A DNA stretch of 64,000 bases from Burkholderia metallica (GCF_902832845.1 NZ_CADFDB010000016.1:1-64000); one strand, 5' to 3'. Positions 26,038-35,859 are shown, numbered from the stretch's first letter. Notes: a model not told the origin generated them from the sequence alone. Numbers and translations: made by a program.

Positions 26038-27618
26038 TCAGGCGCCCGGCGTCGGGTTGGCCGGGCGGGCGACGTAGCCCGCGTAGCCGGCATCGGTTTT
26101 CGGTGCGGTGTCGGGGGCGACGTTGCGTTCGATCCACGGCGCGATTTCCATGTCTTCGTAGCGCACCAGGCGGCATTTGCGCACGAGCGCGTAGCCGAGC
26201 CAGATCGCGACGAAGAACGGCAGGCCGATGTAGGTCGCGGCGACGGCGGCCCAGTCGACCTTGTCGGAGAGGAACGCCTGGTAATCCTGGCCGAGCGCGA
26301 CGACCGCGCACAGCGCGAACGCGAACAGCGGGCCGAACGGGAACCACTTCGACCGGTACGGCAACTGGTCGAGCGAGTAGCCTTGCTTCAGGAACCCCTT
26401 GCGGAACCGGTAGTGGCTCACCGCGATGCCGAGCCAGGTGATGAAGCCGGCCATGCCCGACGTGTTCAGCAGCCACAGGTAAACCGTCTTGTCGCCGTAC
26501 AGCGACGTGAGGAAGCACAACGCGCCGACGGCCGTCGTCGCATACAGCGCGTTGCGCGGCACGCCGCCGCGCGACAGCTTCGCGAAGATCCTCGGCGCGC
26601 GGCCTTCGACCGCGAGGTTGTAGAGCATCCGCGTGGACGCATACATGCCCGAGTTGCCGGCCGACAGCACGGCCGTCAGGATCACCGCGTTCATCACGCC
26701 GGCCGCGAATGCCAGACCCGCGTGGCGGAACACGAGCGTAAACGGACTCACGCCGATGTCGGTCACGTCGCTCTTCAGCAGGCTCGGGTCGGTATAGGGA
26801 ATCAGCACGCCGATCACGAAGATCGCCAGCACGTAGAACAGCAGGATGCGCCAGAAGATCTGGCTCACCGCGCGCGGAATCGTCGTGCGCGGGTTTTCCG
26901 ATTCGCCGGCCGCGACGCCGATCATTTCGGTGCCCTGGAACGAGAAGCCCGCGATCATCGCGACGCCGAGCATCGTTGCCCAGCCGCCGGCGAACGGCGC
27001 GTCGCCGATCGTGAAGTTGCTCCAGCCGGCGCTCGGGCCGCCCTGCATGATTCCGAAGATCATCAGCAGGCCCACGCCGACGAACGCGAGCACCGTCAGC
27101 ACCTTGATCAGCGCGAACCAGTATTCGGCCTCGCCGAAGCCGCGCACCGACAGCGCGTTGAGCGCGAAGATCAACGTGAGGAACAGCGCGCTCCACCAGA
27201 CCCCCGGCACGTGCGGGAACCAGTAGTGCATCACGAGCTGCGCGGCGACCAGCTCCACCGCGAGCGTGACGGCCCAGCTGTACCAGTAGTTCCAGCCAAG
27301 CGCGAAGCCGAAGCCTTCGTCCACGTATTTCGCGCCGTAGGTCGCGAACGAGCCCGACACCGGCATGAACGCGGCCATTTCGCCGAGGCTCGTCATCACG
27401 AAATAGACCATCAGGCCGATCACCATGTACGCAAGCATCGCGCCGCCGGGGCCGGCCTGCGAGATCGACGCGCCGGACGCGACGAACAGGCCCGTGCCGA
27501 TCGAGCCGCCGATCGCGATCATCCGCAGATGGCGCGCCTGCAGCGCACGGTGAAGGGACGGCTTCGCGGGCGGCGAGCCGGACGGACGGGGTGAATCGGG
27601 GCGGGCATCTGAATGCAT
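26038..27618 (-). CDS. lysP: Lysine-specific permease (LysP-like APC transporter)
   Basis: 526-aa amino acid permease with 12 spans. It matches E. coli LysP along its length from memory: ARHLRMIAIGGSIGTGLF, GFALGWNYWYSWAVTLAVEL, VRGFGEAEYWFALIKV and RGGVPRNALYATT all have close LysP counterparts. The N-terminal 25 residues are a Pro/Ser-rich extension and the C-terminus is slightly longer than in LysP. It starts at 27618, divergent from the amaB-type dehydrogenase, and is followed by amaA. It should supply lysine to the pipecolate/aminoadipate pathway encoded around it. Confidence 0.9.
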   Translation of the reverse strand: MHSDARPDSPRPSGSPPAKPSLHRALQARHLRMIAIGGSIGTGLFVASGASISQAGPGGAMLAYMVIGLMVYFVMTSLGEMAAFMPVSGSFATYGAKYVDEGFGFALGWNYWYSWAVTLAVELVAAQLVMHYWFPHVPGVWWSALFLTLIFALNALSVRGFGEAEYWFALIKVLTVLAFVGVGLLMIFGIMQGGPSAGWSNFTIGDAPFAGGWATMLGVAMIAGFSFQGTEMIGVAAGESENPRTTIPRAVSQIFWRILLFYVLAIFVIGVLIPYTDPSLLKSDVTDIGVSPFTLVFRHAGLAFAAGVMNAVILTAVLSAGNSGMYASTRMLYNLAVEGRAPRIFAKLSRGGVPRNALYATTAVGALCFLTSLYGDKTVYLWLLNTSGMAGFITWLGIAVSHYRFRKGFLKQGYSLDQLPYRSKWFPFGPLFAFALCAVVALGQDYQAFLSDKVDWAAVAATYIGLPFFVAIWLGYALVRKCRLVRYEDMEIAPWIERNVAPDTAPKTDAGYAGYVARPANPTPGA

Positions 27619-28209
27619 GGCGGGCGCTGGGCGCTGTCTCCGGGATTGTTTTTCGGTGACGACGCGCGACGCGTTGCCGGCCGCCGGCCGGGCAGCGGTG
27701 ATGCGATGCCGGAACGGGCCGGATGAACCGGGCCGCGATGCGTGTCGCGTTCGTCTGTCGTCGGGCTGCCGTCATGGCGGCCGGCGGCGCGCCGGGTGCA
27801 TTGCACCTCGACGTCGCGACGATTGTGGGTGCCGGATACACTGGCCAGCAAACGATATTTCCGCACAGGGTGATGCCACTTTGTCATCAACTTGCGTCGC
27901 GTCGCGACGCGTCCGATGGCCCGTCCGTGGGCTTGGGAGAGGTCCGATATCGACGCGGAACCCGGTCGGTCCGATCTGCGGAGTTGTTGCGTTTTCGGAA
28001 TGAAGTGGTGAGTTAATATCAATAGCGGCCCGACTTGTGGCCACCGACAATGTGTTTCATGGATCGTGCCTTGCGAGGCGGGAGCGCGCCGTGCGGCCGG
28101 GCCTGCCGCGCGGTGCATCCGCTTGCACAGGGCGCGCGAACGCGCTCCAATCGAATCACGCGGGCGGCGTTGCCGCCGCACCGATCAATCTGTCCCTGAA
28201 GAGGAAGTG
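27619..28209. promoter_or_regulatory. Divergent lysP / amaB promoter region
   Basis: 591 bases without a gene between two divergent catabolic genes. It holds one notable element, a 14-base perfect palindrome CGCGTCGCGACGCG at 27898-27911, and an AT-richer stretch at 28000-28030 ('agttaatatcaatagcg') that could be promoter sequence for amaB. No riboswitch or small gene is recognised. Confidence 0.45.
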
Positions 28210-29721
28210 ATGCAATTCAACGACATTCTTGCCGCGCTCGATATCGATCTCGCCCAGTGGAAAGGCAATGCGCTGACCGCGCGTTCGCCGCTCGACGGCG
28301 CGACGCTCGCGACGCTGGCCGTCGACACGCCCGCCGACGCCGAGCGCAAGATCGACGCCGCGCACGACGCATTCCTCAAGTGGCGCACGGTGCCGGCGCC
28401 GGTGCGCGGCGAGTTCGTGCGCGTGTTCGGTAACGTGCTGCGCGAGCACAAGGCCGAACTGGGCCGCCTCGTCACGCTCGAAGCCGGCAAGATCACGTCG
28501 GAAGGGCTCGGCGAAGTACAGGAAATGATCGACATCTGCGATTTCGCGGTCGGTCTGTCGCGTCAGCTCTACGGCCTGACGATCGCGTCCGAGCGCCCGG
28601 GCCACCGGATGATGGAAACGTGGCACCCGATCGGCGTGTGCGGCGTGATTTCGGCGTTCAACTTCCCGGTCGCCGTGTGGGCGTGGAACGCGGCGCTCGC
28701 ATTCGTGTGCGGCGATTCGGTCGTGTGGAAGCCGTCGGAGAAGACGCCGCTCACCGCGATCGCGTGCCACGTGCTGCTCGGGAAGGCGCTGCGCGAGTTC
28801 GAGAAGACGCATCCGGGCGTCGCGCCGGAAGGGCTGAGCCAGCTGGTGCTCGGCATGCGCGATGTCGGCGAGGTGCTGACCGCATCGAAGAAGGTGCCGG
28901 TCGTCAGCGCGACGGGCAGCGTGCGGATGGGCCAGGAAGTCGCGAAGGTGCTGAGCCAGCGTCTTGCGCGCGGCATCCTCGAACTCGGCGGCAACAACGG
29001 GATGATCGTCGCGCCGAGCGCGGATCTGGATCTCGTCGTGCGCGCGGTCACGTTCGCGGCGGTCGGCACGGCCGGCCAGCGCTGCACGACGCTGCGCCGC
29101 CTGATCGTGCATCGCAGCCTGGTCGAACAACTGCTGCCGCGCATCGAGAAGGCCTATGCGTCGGTGAAGGTCGGTAATCCGCTGGAAGAAGGCACGCTGG
29201 TCGGCCCGCTGGTCGATCGCGCGTCGTTCGACGCGATGCAGAAGGCACTGGCCGATGCACGCGAGCAGGGCGGCGAAGTGAAGGGCGGCGAGCGCGTCGA
29301 CGTCGGTCATGCGGATGCGTACTACGTGCGTCCGGCGATCGTGCGGATGCCGAAGCAATCGGCGGTGGTCGAGCGCGAGACGTTCGCGCCGATCCTGTAC
29401 GTGATGATCTACGACAACTTCGACGATGCGATCGAACTGCACAACGCGGTGCCGCAAGGGCTGTCGTCGGCGATCTTCACGAACGACATGCGCGAGGCCG
29501 AGCAGTTCATGTCGGCGGCGGGCAGCGATTGCGGGATCGTCAACGTGAACATCGGCACGAGCGGGGCGGAAATCGGTGGCGCGTTCGGCGGCGAGAAGGA
29601 AACCGGCGGCGGCCGCGAGTCGGGTTCGGATGCGTGGAAGGCGTATATGCGTCGCGCGACGAATACGATCAACTACAGCCGGCAACTGCCGCTGGCGCAG
29701 GGGGTGAAGTTCGATGTTTGA
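28210..29721 (+). CDS. amaB: Aminoadipate-semialdehyde (piperideine-6-carboxylate) dehydrogenase
   Basis: 503-aa NAD(P)+ aldehyde dehydrogenase of the ALDH7 type, oxidising 2-aminoadipate 6-semialdehyde to 2-aminoadipate. The catalytic Cys is C292 (GTAGQRCTTLRR) and the general base is E258 (LELGGNNG). NFPVAVWAWN and KPSEKTPLT are the cofactor motifs. ALDH7/AmaB proteins carry this GQRCTT and NNG pattern. Start at 28210 with GAGGAA 4 bases upstream. It is divergent from lysP-amaA, completing a lysine/pipecolate degradation module. A bidirectional-looking terminator follows. Confidence 0.9.
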   Translation: MQFNDILAALDIDLAQWKGNALTARSPLDGATLATLAVDTPADAERKIDAAHDAFLKWRTVPAPVRGEFVRVFGNVLREHKAELGRLVTLEAGKITSEGLGEVQEMIDICDFAVGLSRQLYGLTIASERPGHRMMETWHPIGVCGVISAFNFPVAVWAWNAALAFVCGDSVVWKPSEKTPLTAIACHVLLGKALREFEKTHPGVAPEGLSQLVLGMRDVGEVLTASKKVPVVSATGSVRMGQEVAKVLSQRLARGILELGGNNGMIVAPSADLDLVVRAVTFAAVGTAGQRCTTLRRLIVHRSLVEQLLPRIEKAYASVKVGNPLEEGTLVGPLVDRASFDAMQKALADAREQGGEVKGGERVDVGHADAYYVRPAIVRMPKQSAVVERETFAPILYVMIYDNFDDAIELHNAVPQGLSSAIFTNDMREAEQFMSAAGSDCGIVNVNIGTSGAEIGGAFGGEKETGGGRESGSDAWKAYMRRATNTINYSRQLPLAQGVKFDV

Positions 29722-29757
29722 TACGGGGCGCCCGGACGGGCGCTGCGTATAGGCAGA

Positions 29758-29793
29758 AAGGGCCGGCTGCCGCGTTGCGGCGCCGGCCCTTCG
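29758..29793. terminator. Terminator between amaB and the MscS channel gene
   Basis: The perfect 10-bp stem AAGGGCCGGC (29758-29767) with GCCGGCCCTT (29782-29791) lies between the two converging stops. The short A and T ends allow use in both directions, though the T-tract is weak. Confidence 0.65.
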
Positions 29794-29826
29794 TTCATCC
29801 GCGCGACGGCAAGCGCGCGAGCCGCG

Positions 29827-32274
29827 TCATGCGTCTCCCGCCGTCGGCATGTTCTGCACCACCAGCATCTGCGGGCTCGACAGCGTGATCTCCGCCGCGC
29901 GCAACTGCTTCAGGATCTCGAACAGCAGGTCGCTCTTCGTCGAACTCGCGATCCGCGGGCTCGATACGTAGCCCGTCACGCTGAGCGTGATGCCGTCCGG
30001 CGTGAGCTGGCTGAACGTCACCGACGGCGCCGGTTTCTCGAGAATCGCCGGGTGCTCGCGATACGCATCGAGCAGCAGGTCGCGCACCTGCTCGGGGTCG
30101 GTGTTCAGCGGGAACGTCAGCACCAGTGTCGCGACGCCCTGCGTGCTGTTGCCCATCGTCACGTTGCGCAGGTTCTGCGAGATCAGTTGCGAGTTCGGCA
30201 CGATCACGGTCGAGCGGTCGCTGAGCTGGATTTCGGTCGCGCGCACGTTGATGCGGCGAATGTCGCCTTCGACGCCCGCGATGCTGATCATGTCGCCCAC
30301 CTTCACCGGGCGCTCGGTCAGCAGGATCAGCCCCGACACGAAGTTCTTCACGATCTCCTGCAGGCCGAAGCCGATACCCACCGACAACGCACTGACGATC
30401 CACGCGAGGTTGTTCCACCGGACGCCGAGCAGCCCGAGCGTCATCAGCACGAGCAGCACGTAGCCGACGTTGGTGAACAGCGTGATCAGCGACACGCGCA
30501 TGCCCGTATCCATGCCGAGCGCGGGCATGAACTCGCCGTCGAGCCAGCGGCGCAGCGAGCGCAGCAGGTAGAAGCCGATCGCGAACCCGATTCCCGCGTT
30601 CATGATCCGGTCGGGCATGATGTTCAGGCTCTGCAGTCGCTGGCTGCCGATCATCGCGATCGCGCTGTCGAGCAGGTCGCTCGGCGTCGTGCCGAAGCCG
30701 CCCGTCACCAGTGCGATGGCCGCGATCAGCATCAGCAGGCTCGTGCCGAAGCCGGACAGCACCGTGCGGGCCTGGTCGAGATGACGGTCTTCGAGCGCGA
30801 ACAGGTGCTTGATCTGCTGGCCCGTCGACAGGCTCGGCGAGAACAGGCTTTCGCTCGCGTCGCGCGTCAACTGGATCAGGATGTAGGTGGCGCACAGCAC
30901 GATCTCGAACCACACGAGCTCGTAGGTGATGAAGCGCGCGACCGTGATGTAGCCGATCACGAGTGCGATCAGCGACGCGACGATCGCCAGCGTGACGCCG
31001 GCATGGATCAGCCCGGCGAGCGTCGAACGCTGCTCGGGCGCCTCGCCGGCCGCCGCCAGCACGCTGCGCGCGCGGTTCGAGCGCAGCAGCGACGCGCCGA
31101 CCGTCAGCGCGACGACGAGCGACACGATACCGCGGCCGAACAGCGTGACCGACAGGCTGGTGTCGACGATCCGGTTGATCGATTCGAGCGTGCCGGACAT
31201 CATCAGCAGCGCGGCCAGGATGCTGGGGAACGGCTTCATCGCGCGCGCGACGGGATCGGCGATCGCGGGCAGGCGCCACGACGGATGCCGGGTGCAGAGC
31301 AGTGCGCGGCCGAGCCCGCCGATCAGTGCGCAGGTCGTCGCGAGCTTCGCGATCTGGTCCCACAGATCGCTCAGCGCCGGCGTGAGCTCGTAATGGCGCG
31401 CGACGGCGAGGTAAAAGATCTGGACGGCGAGGGCGGTTGCCAGCAATGTCGACAGCGCGGTCGACAGCGCCAGCGCGCTGCGGCGCAAGCGGGTGGCCGG
31501 CAGCCGGTTCATGCAGAACCACGCGAGCGCGTGCTCGATGGCCCGGCGGCCGCCGGTCCACGCCGTGAACGCGGCGATCAGCAGCAGCACGGTGATGGCT
31601 TTTTGTCCAGGCACCCACGACGAATGCAGCATGTCGAGCATTTCGTCGTCGAAGTCCCCGAGCCGCTGGGCGTCGTCTGGCGAAAGATGGAACAGCGGCA
31701 GCCAGAACTGCGCGCTGAAAATGCCGCCCGAACGGAACGCAAGCTGGTTCTTCAGCAGGCCGCGATGCAGCTTCGCGAACTGCTCGTTCAGATTCGTGAG
31801 GCTGGTCTTCTGGTCGGCGATCTGCTTCAGCGCGGCATCGATCTGCGTCTTGCGCGCGTTCAGCGTGGCCCGCTGCTTCGCGACGGCCGGCGCTTCCGGC
31901 GCGGCGCCATCGGCCGGGGCCGGGCCCAGCACGTCGAGTTGCCCCTGGATCTGCGCACGTTGCGGAACGAGTTCGCTCTGCAGCTTGTCGACGTCGGCGC
32001 CCAGCTCCTGCGTCGAGTCGCCGAGCGCGTCCAGCTCCTTGCTGTTGGACGCGGTCGAGGTCTGCTGCTTGATGCGGTCCAGTTCGGCCTGCATCTGCTT
32101 GAGCTGCGCGACGGCGTCGTTCAGCGAGATGGCCGGCACGGGCGCGCCGACACCGCTCGCGATCGGTGCCGAGGCGGCCGCCGGAAACGCCGACGCGGTC
32201 GCGATCGCCGCGAACTGCAGCAGCGCGACCAACGCGACCCGGCGGGCGTAAAAGGAGAGTCGTTGTATGGACAT
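29827..32274 (-). CDS. Large MscS/MscK-type mechanosensitive channel (DUF3772)
   Basis: 815-aa inner-membrane channel opened by membrane tension, protecting against hypo-osmotic shock. An N-terminal signal peptide (about 1-29, ending ATASAFP) is followed by a periplasmic coiled-coil region (about 50-150, VAQLKQMQAELDRIKQQ). About ten hydrophobic segments and a C-terminal MscS core come next, with the pore-to-beta stretch SALSVGIGFGLQEIVKNFVS and GDMISIAGVEGDIRRINVRA. The size fits the MscK-like class rather than short MscS. The ATG at 32274 follows the sequence 'gcattccatgtcc' on the minus strand; an upstream frame extension of about 160 residues is unlike protein. Confidence 0.88.
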   Translation of the reverse strand: MSIQRLSFYARRVALVALLQFAAIATASAFPAAASAPIASGVGAPVPAISLNDAVAQLKQMQAELDRIKQQTSTASNSKELDALGDSTQELGADVDKLQSELVPQRAQIQGQLDVLGPAPADGAAPEAPAVAKQRATLNARKTQIDAALKQIADQKTSLTNLNEQFAKLHRGLLKNQLAFRSGGIFSAQFWLPLFHLSPDDAQRLGDFDDEMLDMLHSSWVPGQKAITVLLLIAAFTAWTGGRRAIEHALAWFCMNRLPATRLRRSALALSTALSTLLATALAVQIFYLAVARHYELTPALSDLWDQIAKLATTCALIGGLGRALLCTRHPSWRLPAIADPVARAMKPFPSILAALLMMSGTLESINRIVDTSLSVTLFGRGIVSLVVALTVGASLLRSNRARSVLAAAGEAPEQRSTLAGLIHAGVTLAIVASLIALVIGYITVARFITYELVWFEIVLCATYILIQLTRDASESLFSPSLSTGQQIKHLFALEDRHLDQARTVLSGFGTSLLMLIAAIALVTGGFGTTPSDLLDSAIAMIGSQRLQSLNIMPDRIMNAGIGFAIGFYLLRSLRRWLDGEFMPALGMDTGMRVSLITLFTNVGYVLLVLMTLGLLGVRWNNLAWIVSALSVGIGFGLQEIVKNFVSGLILLTERPVKVGDMISIAGVEGDIRRINVRATEIQLSDRSTVIVPNSQLISQNLRNVTMGNSTQGVATLVLTFPLNTDPEQVRDLLLDAYREHPAILEKPAPSVTFSQLTPDGITLSVTGYVSSPRIASSTKSDLLFEILKQLRAAEITLSSPQMLVVQNMPTAGDA

Positions 32275-32708
32275 GGAATGCTTACGATTTGCCGACAGTC
32301 CCGGTCGCCGAAAGGCGCCCGGAAGCCGGTGGTTGGCCCGGTAGCATGTTACCGGGGCGCGGGGGACGTGGTTGTCCCGATTGCGTCCGCCGTTTGCGAC
32401 GATTCCGATGCGTTGCGGCCGCGCGAAATCGCGTGTCGCGCCCGGTCCGTCGGGGCGGCGGCACCGGCGCAACGGGACGGACGGTGACGGATGGCCGTCA
32501 TGATCCCCGTTCCCTTGCCGACAGACGGTTACGCAAGTTACATATCGTCCGGTGCGAAAACGGGTGTTCGTCGTGTCGCGTGCCGGATATCGGGGGCGGC
32601 TCGCATCCGCGCAGGCCGGGCGGGCCGGTACAATGCAGCGATTCGCCCGACGGCGGCTCGACGGTCGCCGGACAACAACATACGACACGATCAGGAGACG
32701 CGCGCAAG
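32275..32708. other. Intergenic region between the divergent MscS and MFS genes
   Basis: 434 bases with no gene. It must hold both promoters. The stretch 'ttacgcaagttacatatcg' (32530-32548) is the most promoter-like. No hairpin, riboswitch or repeat stood out. Confidence 0.4.
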
Positions 32709-34130
32709 ATGGCCTCAACGGACAGCCTTCCACGGCAGGCACCTGCCTCATCCCCCTCCATCGACCCCGGCTCCATCTCGGCCCGCCTCGACCGCCTGCC
32801 GCCCACGCGCACCGTGTGGAAGCTCGTCGTCCTGCTGAGCCTCGGCTTCTTCTTCGAACTCTACGACCTGCTCTACAGCGGCTACGTGGCCCCCGGCCTC
32901 GTGAAAGGCGGGATCCTCTCCGCGACGACGCACGGCCTGTTCGGCACCACGGGCGTCGCGAGCTTCATCGCCGCGCTGTTCTCGGGGCTCTTCATCGGCA
33001 CGATCGCATGCGGCTTCCTCGCCGACCGCTTCGGCCGCCGCGCGATCTTCACGTGGTCGCTGCTGTGGTACACGGCGGCCAACGTCGTGATGGCGTTCCA
33101 GGACACCGCCGCCGGTCTGAACTTCTGGCGCTTCGTCGTCGGTCTCGGCCTCGGCGTCGAGATGGTGACGATCGGCACGTACATCTCCGAACTCGTGCCG
33201 AAGCAGATTCGCGGCCGCGCATTCGCGTGCGAGCAGGCAGTCGGCTTCGTCGCGGTGCCGGTGGTCGCGTTCCTCGCGTACCTGCTGGTGCCGAATGCAC
33301 CGTTCGGCCTCGACGGCTGGCGCTGGGTCGTGCTGATCGGCGCGCACGGCGCGCTGTTCGTGTGGTGGATTCGCCGTGAACTGCCGGAAAGCCCGCGCTG
33401 GCTCGCGCAGCAGGGGCGGGTGGACGAAGCCGACCGCATCATGCGCGCGCTCGAGGCGAAGGTCGAAGCCGAATACGGCCGGCCGCTGCCGCCGCCCGCG
33501 CCCGCCGAGCCCGTGCCGCCGCGCGGCAGCTTCCGCGACATGTGGGTGCAGCCGTATCGCAACCGCACGATCATGATGACGATCTTCAACGTGTTCCAGA
33601 CGGTCGGCTTCTACGGCTTCGCGAACTGGGTGCCGACGCTGCTGATCAAGCAGGGCATCACGATCACGTCGAGCCTGATGTATTCGAGCGTGATCGCACT
33701 CGCCGCGCCGATCGGCCCGCTGATCGGCCTCGTGATCGCGGACCGCTTCGAGCGCAAGTCGGTGATCGTCGCGATGGCGGCGGCGATCGTCGTCTGCGGC
33801 CTGCTGTTCAGCCAGACGACGGTCGGCGCATTCCTGATCGTGCTCGGAATCGGCCTCACGCTCGCGAGCAACATCATGTCGTACAGCTTCCACGCGTATC
33901 AGGCCGAGCTGTTCCCGACGTCGATCCGCGCACGGGCAGTCGGCTTCGTCTATTCGTGGAGCCGCTTCTCGGCGATCTTCTCGTCGTTCGTGATCGCGGC
34001 CGTGCTGAAGGGCTTCGGCACGCTGGGCGTGTTCGCGTTCATCGCGGGCGCGATGGTGATCGTGATGGCCGCGATTGGATTGATGGGGCCGCGCACGAAA
34101 GGCATCGCGCTCGAAACCATCTCGAAGTAA
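32709..34130 (+). CDS. MFS metabolite symporter
   Basis: 473-aa 12-span MFS transporter of the sugar-porter/metabolite-symporter type. Span 1 contains FFFELYDLLYSGYVAPGL, motif A is CGFLADRFGRRA, and the central loop (about 228-275) carries the sugar-porter-like PESPRWLAQQGRVDEA. A Pro-rich linker lies in the same loop. LFPTSIRARAVGF is a conserved C-terminal half motif. No neighbouring catabolic gene points to a substrate. It starts at 32709 and is divergent from the mechanosensitive channel gene. Confidence 0.87.
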   Translation: MASTDSLPRQAPASSPSIDPGSISARLDRLPPTRTVWKLVVLLSLGFFFELYDLLYSGYVAPGLVKGGILSATTHGLFGTTGVASFIAALFSGLFIGTIACGFLADRFGRRAIFTWSLLWYTAANVVMAFQDTAAGLNFWRFVVGLGLGVEMVTIGTYISELVPKQIRGRAFACEQAVGFVAVPVVAFLAYLLVPNAPFGLDGWRWVVLIGAHGALFVWWIRRELPESPRWLAQQGRVDEADRIMRALEAKVEAEYGRPLPPPAPAEPVPPRGSFRDMWVQPYRNRTIMMTIFNVFQTVGFYGFANWVPTLLIKQGITITSSLMYSSVIALAAPIGPLIGLVIADRFERKSVIVAMAAAIVVCGLLFSQTTVGAFLIVLGIGLTLASNIMSYSFHAYQAELFPTSIRARAVGFVYSWSRFSAIFSSFVIAAVLKGFGTLGVFAFIAGAMVIVMAAIGLMGPRTKGIALETISK

Positions 34131-34593
34131 GTGGGAGTTGTGCACGCGTGGCGCACGGTTCGTGCGGCATGCGTGCGATGCGGTGGCGTTGTGAATCACG
34201 TGTGTTGCGAGGACGGTTTGCCTCAAATAATACGGTATCCGAAGTTATTGGAAAAAGCCGTCTTTTGTCGGTCCGGAACGTCCAGCGATCAAGCCTGCCA
34301 CGTTCCGAAAACGCAGGAAGCAACGAGTTGAAACAAAGCGTGACGAAGCGCAATTCCGCCGCGAAACCGCGGTTTTGCCGCTGCGCAATCGTGCGACGGG
34401 GCGTAAAATGAAGGGCCTGACGACTCATTAGCTACCATCGGACCGTACGCGTTACAGCAGCGAACGGCTCCCCGCAAAGAGGCGTCGGCGCCGGGCGCAC
34501 AGAGTGCGCCGGATGTGTCGATAGCTCGCGCGGAAGATGCGCCGCTCGCAACAGCAGCATGCGGCGGCCGGATCGGCCGATGGCTTCGAATTC
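34131..34593. other. Intergenic region upstream of the L,D-transpeptidase
   Basis: 463 bases with no convincing gene. A weak hairpin CCGCG-aaac-CGCGG followed by TTTT lies near 34359-34378, and an AT-richer block (34215-34260, 'caaataatacggtatcc') may be promoter or spacer. No known RNA motif was recognised. Confidence 0.4.
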
Positions 34594-35859
34594 ATGATTC
34601 TTTTCAGCCTGACGCGGCCGTTTGCGAAGCCGCGCCGTCTTGCCCGCGCAGTTGCCGCGTCCGCGTGGCTCGCCGCCGCGCTGCCGATTTCCGTTCTTGC
34701 CGTGCAGCCGGCCTTTGCCGCGTCCGACGCTTCGCCGTCCATTGCTACGTCATCCTCATCAGCTACGCCGCCCGCGTCGGCGGCTTCTCGTGCGCATTCG
34801 GCGTCGGCCGCACACGCATCGTCCGGTGCATCGGGGGCGTCGGCCGCGCAGCCTGCACCTGCGTCGTCGCAAGCACATCGTGCCGAGCCTGCCAGCGCGG
34901 CCTCGGGCGCATCGGCTGCATCCGGCGCATCCGGCACTTCCGGCGCATCCAGCGCATCCAGCGCATCCAGCGCATCCAGCGCAGCGCCCGCGTCGGCCGC
35001 ATCCGCCACCGCCGCCAGCGAGGCCGAGCCTCCCGCACCCACCCCGCCGCGGCGCCATCCGCCGCTGTCGGCCGAAGAAGCGAAAAACGCGACCGCGCGC
35101 GCGATCGACATGCGCAAGCGTTTCTCGCAGGAAGTCACGCGGCGCCTGAACGTGCCGGTCGGCGACCAGCGCGCGTACGGCGAGCGGCTCCAGAAGGCGC
35201 TCGCCGCTGCGGATCTCGGCGACCTCGCCGGCGAATACGTCGCGATGGTCGACCGCGCGCCGAACGTGCAGGCGCTGTTCATCTACTTCCGCGCAACGCC
35301 GGCCAACGCGTGGATGATGATCGGCGCATCGCCGGTCGGCACCGGGCTGCCGGGCCAGTACGACCATTTCCTGACGCCGCTCGGCGTGTTCCATCACTCG
35401 CCCGACAACATGGATTTCCGCGCGGAAGGCACGACGAACGAGAACGGCATCCGCGGCTACGGGCACCGCGACATGCGCATCTACGATTTCGGCTGGGTGG
35501 ACGGCGAGCGCGGCTGGGGCAAGGGCGGCGTATCGCCGATGCGCTTCCAGATGCATGCGACCGACCCCGATCGACTCGAAGCGCTGCTCGGCATCCGGCA
35601 CTCGAAAGGGTGCGTGCGGATTCCCGCATCGCTGAACACGTTCTTCGACCGGCACGGCCTGCTCGACGACGACTATCAGGCGCGTGTCGAGGCCGGCAAG
35701 TCGCTGTGGGTGCTGCGCCGCGATCGCGACATCACGCCGATCGCGGGCCGCTACCTGGTCGTGGTCGACAGCGCGCGCAAGAGCCGCCCGGCGTGGTCGC
35801 CGTTGTCGGGGCGCAAGGCATGGTCGAAGCTGCCGAAGAGCGGCGACACGGCGGACTGA
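34594..35859 (+). CDS. L,D-transpeptidase (YkuD domain) with long Ala/Ser/Gly linker
   Basis: 421-aa cell-wall enzyme that makes 3-3 peptidoglycan crosslinks or attaches proteins. It has an N-terminal signal peptide (to about residue 42, ending PAFAAS), then about 105 residues of Ala/Ser/Gly/Pro low-complexity linker, then the catalytic domain. The YkuD active site is intact: H321 and C340 in HSKGCVRIP. The linker DNA contains a 9-base minisatellite (34918-34980). I chose the ATG at 34594 because it places the signal peptide at the N-terminus; an in-frame ATG at 34537 would add 19 residues. It appears monocistronic. Confidence 0.85.
   Translation: MILFSLTRPFAKPRRLARAVAASAWLAAALPISVLAVQPAFAASDASPSIATSSSSATPPASAASRAHSASAAHASSGASGASAAQPAPASSQAHRAEPASAASGASAASGASGTSGASSASSASSASSAAPASAASATAASEAEPPAPTPPRRHPPLSAEEAKNATARAIDMRKRFSQEVTRRLNVPVGDQRAYGERLQKALAAADLGDLAGEYVAMVDRAPNVQALFIYFRATPANAWMMIGASPVGTGLPGQYDHFLTPLGVFHHSPDNMDFRAEGTTNENGIRGYGHRDMRIYDFGWVDGERGWGKGGVSPMRFQMHATDPDRLEALLGIRHSKGCVRIPASLNTFFDRHGLLDDDYQARVEAGKSLWVLRRDRDITPIAGRYLVVVDSARKSRPAWSPLSGRKAWSKLPKSGDTAD
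34918..34980 (+). repeat. 9-bp minisatellite in the L,D-transpeptidase linker
   Basis: Seven consecutive 9-base units: two gcatccggc, one variant acttccggc, then four perfect gcatccagc. They encode Ala-Ser-Gly/Ser repeats. Because the unit is three codons, gain or loss of copies changes linker length without a frameshift. Confidence 0.92.

Noticed and set aside
29987-32487. Very long plus-strand reading frames (up to about 810 codons) opposite the MscS channel gene
   Set aside because: They are antisense shadows of a real gene in high-GC DNA; composition is dominated by Arg, Gln and His and no domain is visible.
34918-34980. Considered as a CRISPR-like or mobile repeat
   Set aside because: Units are 9 bases, adjacent without spacers, in frame, inside a coding linker: a simple minisatellite.
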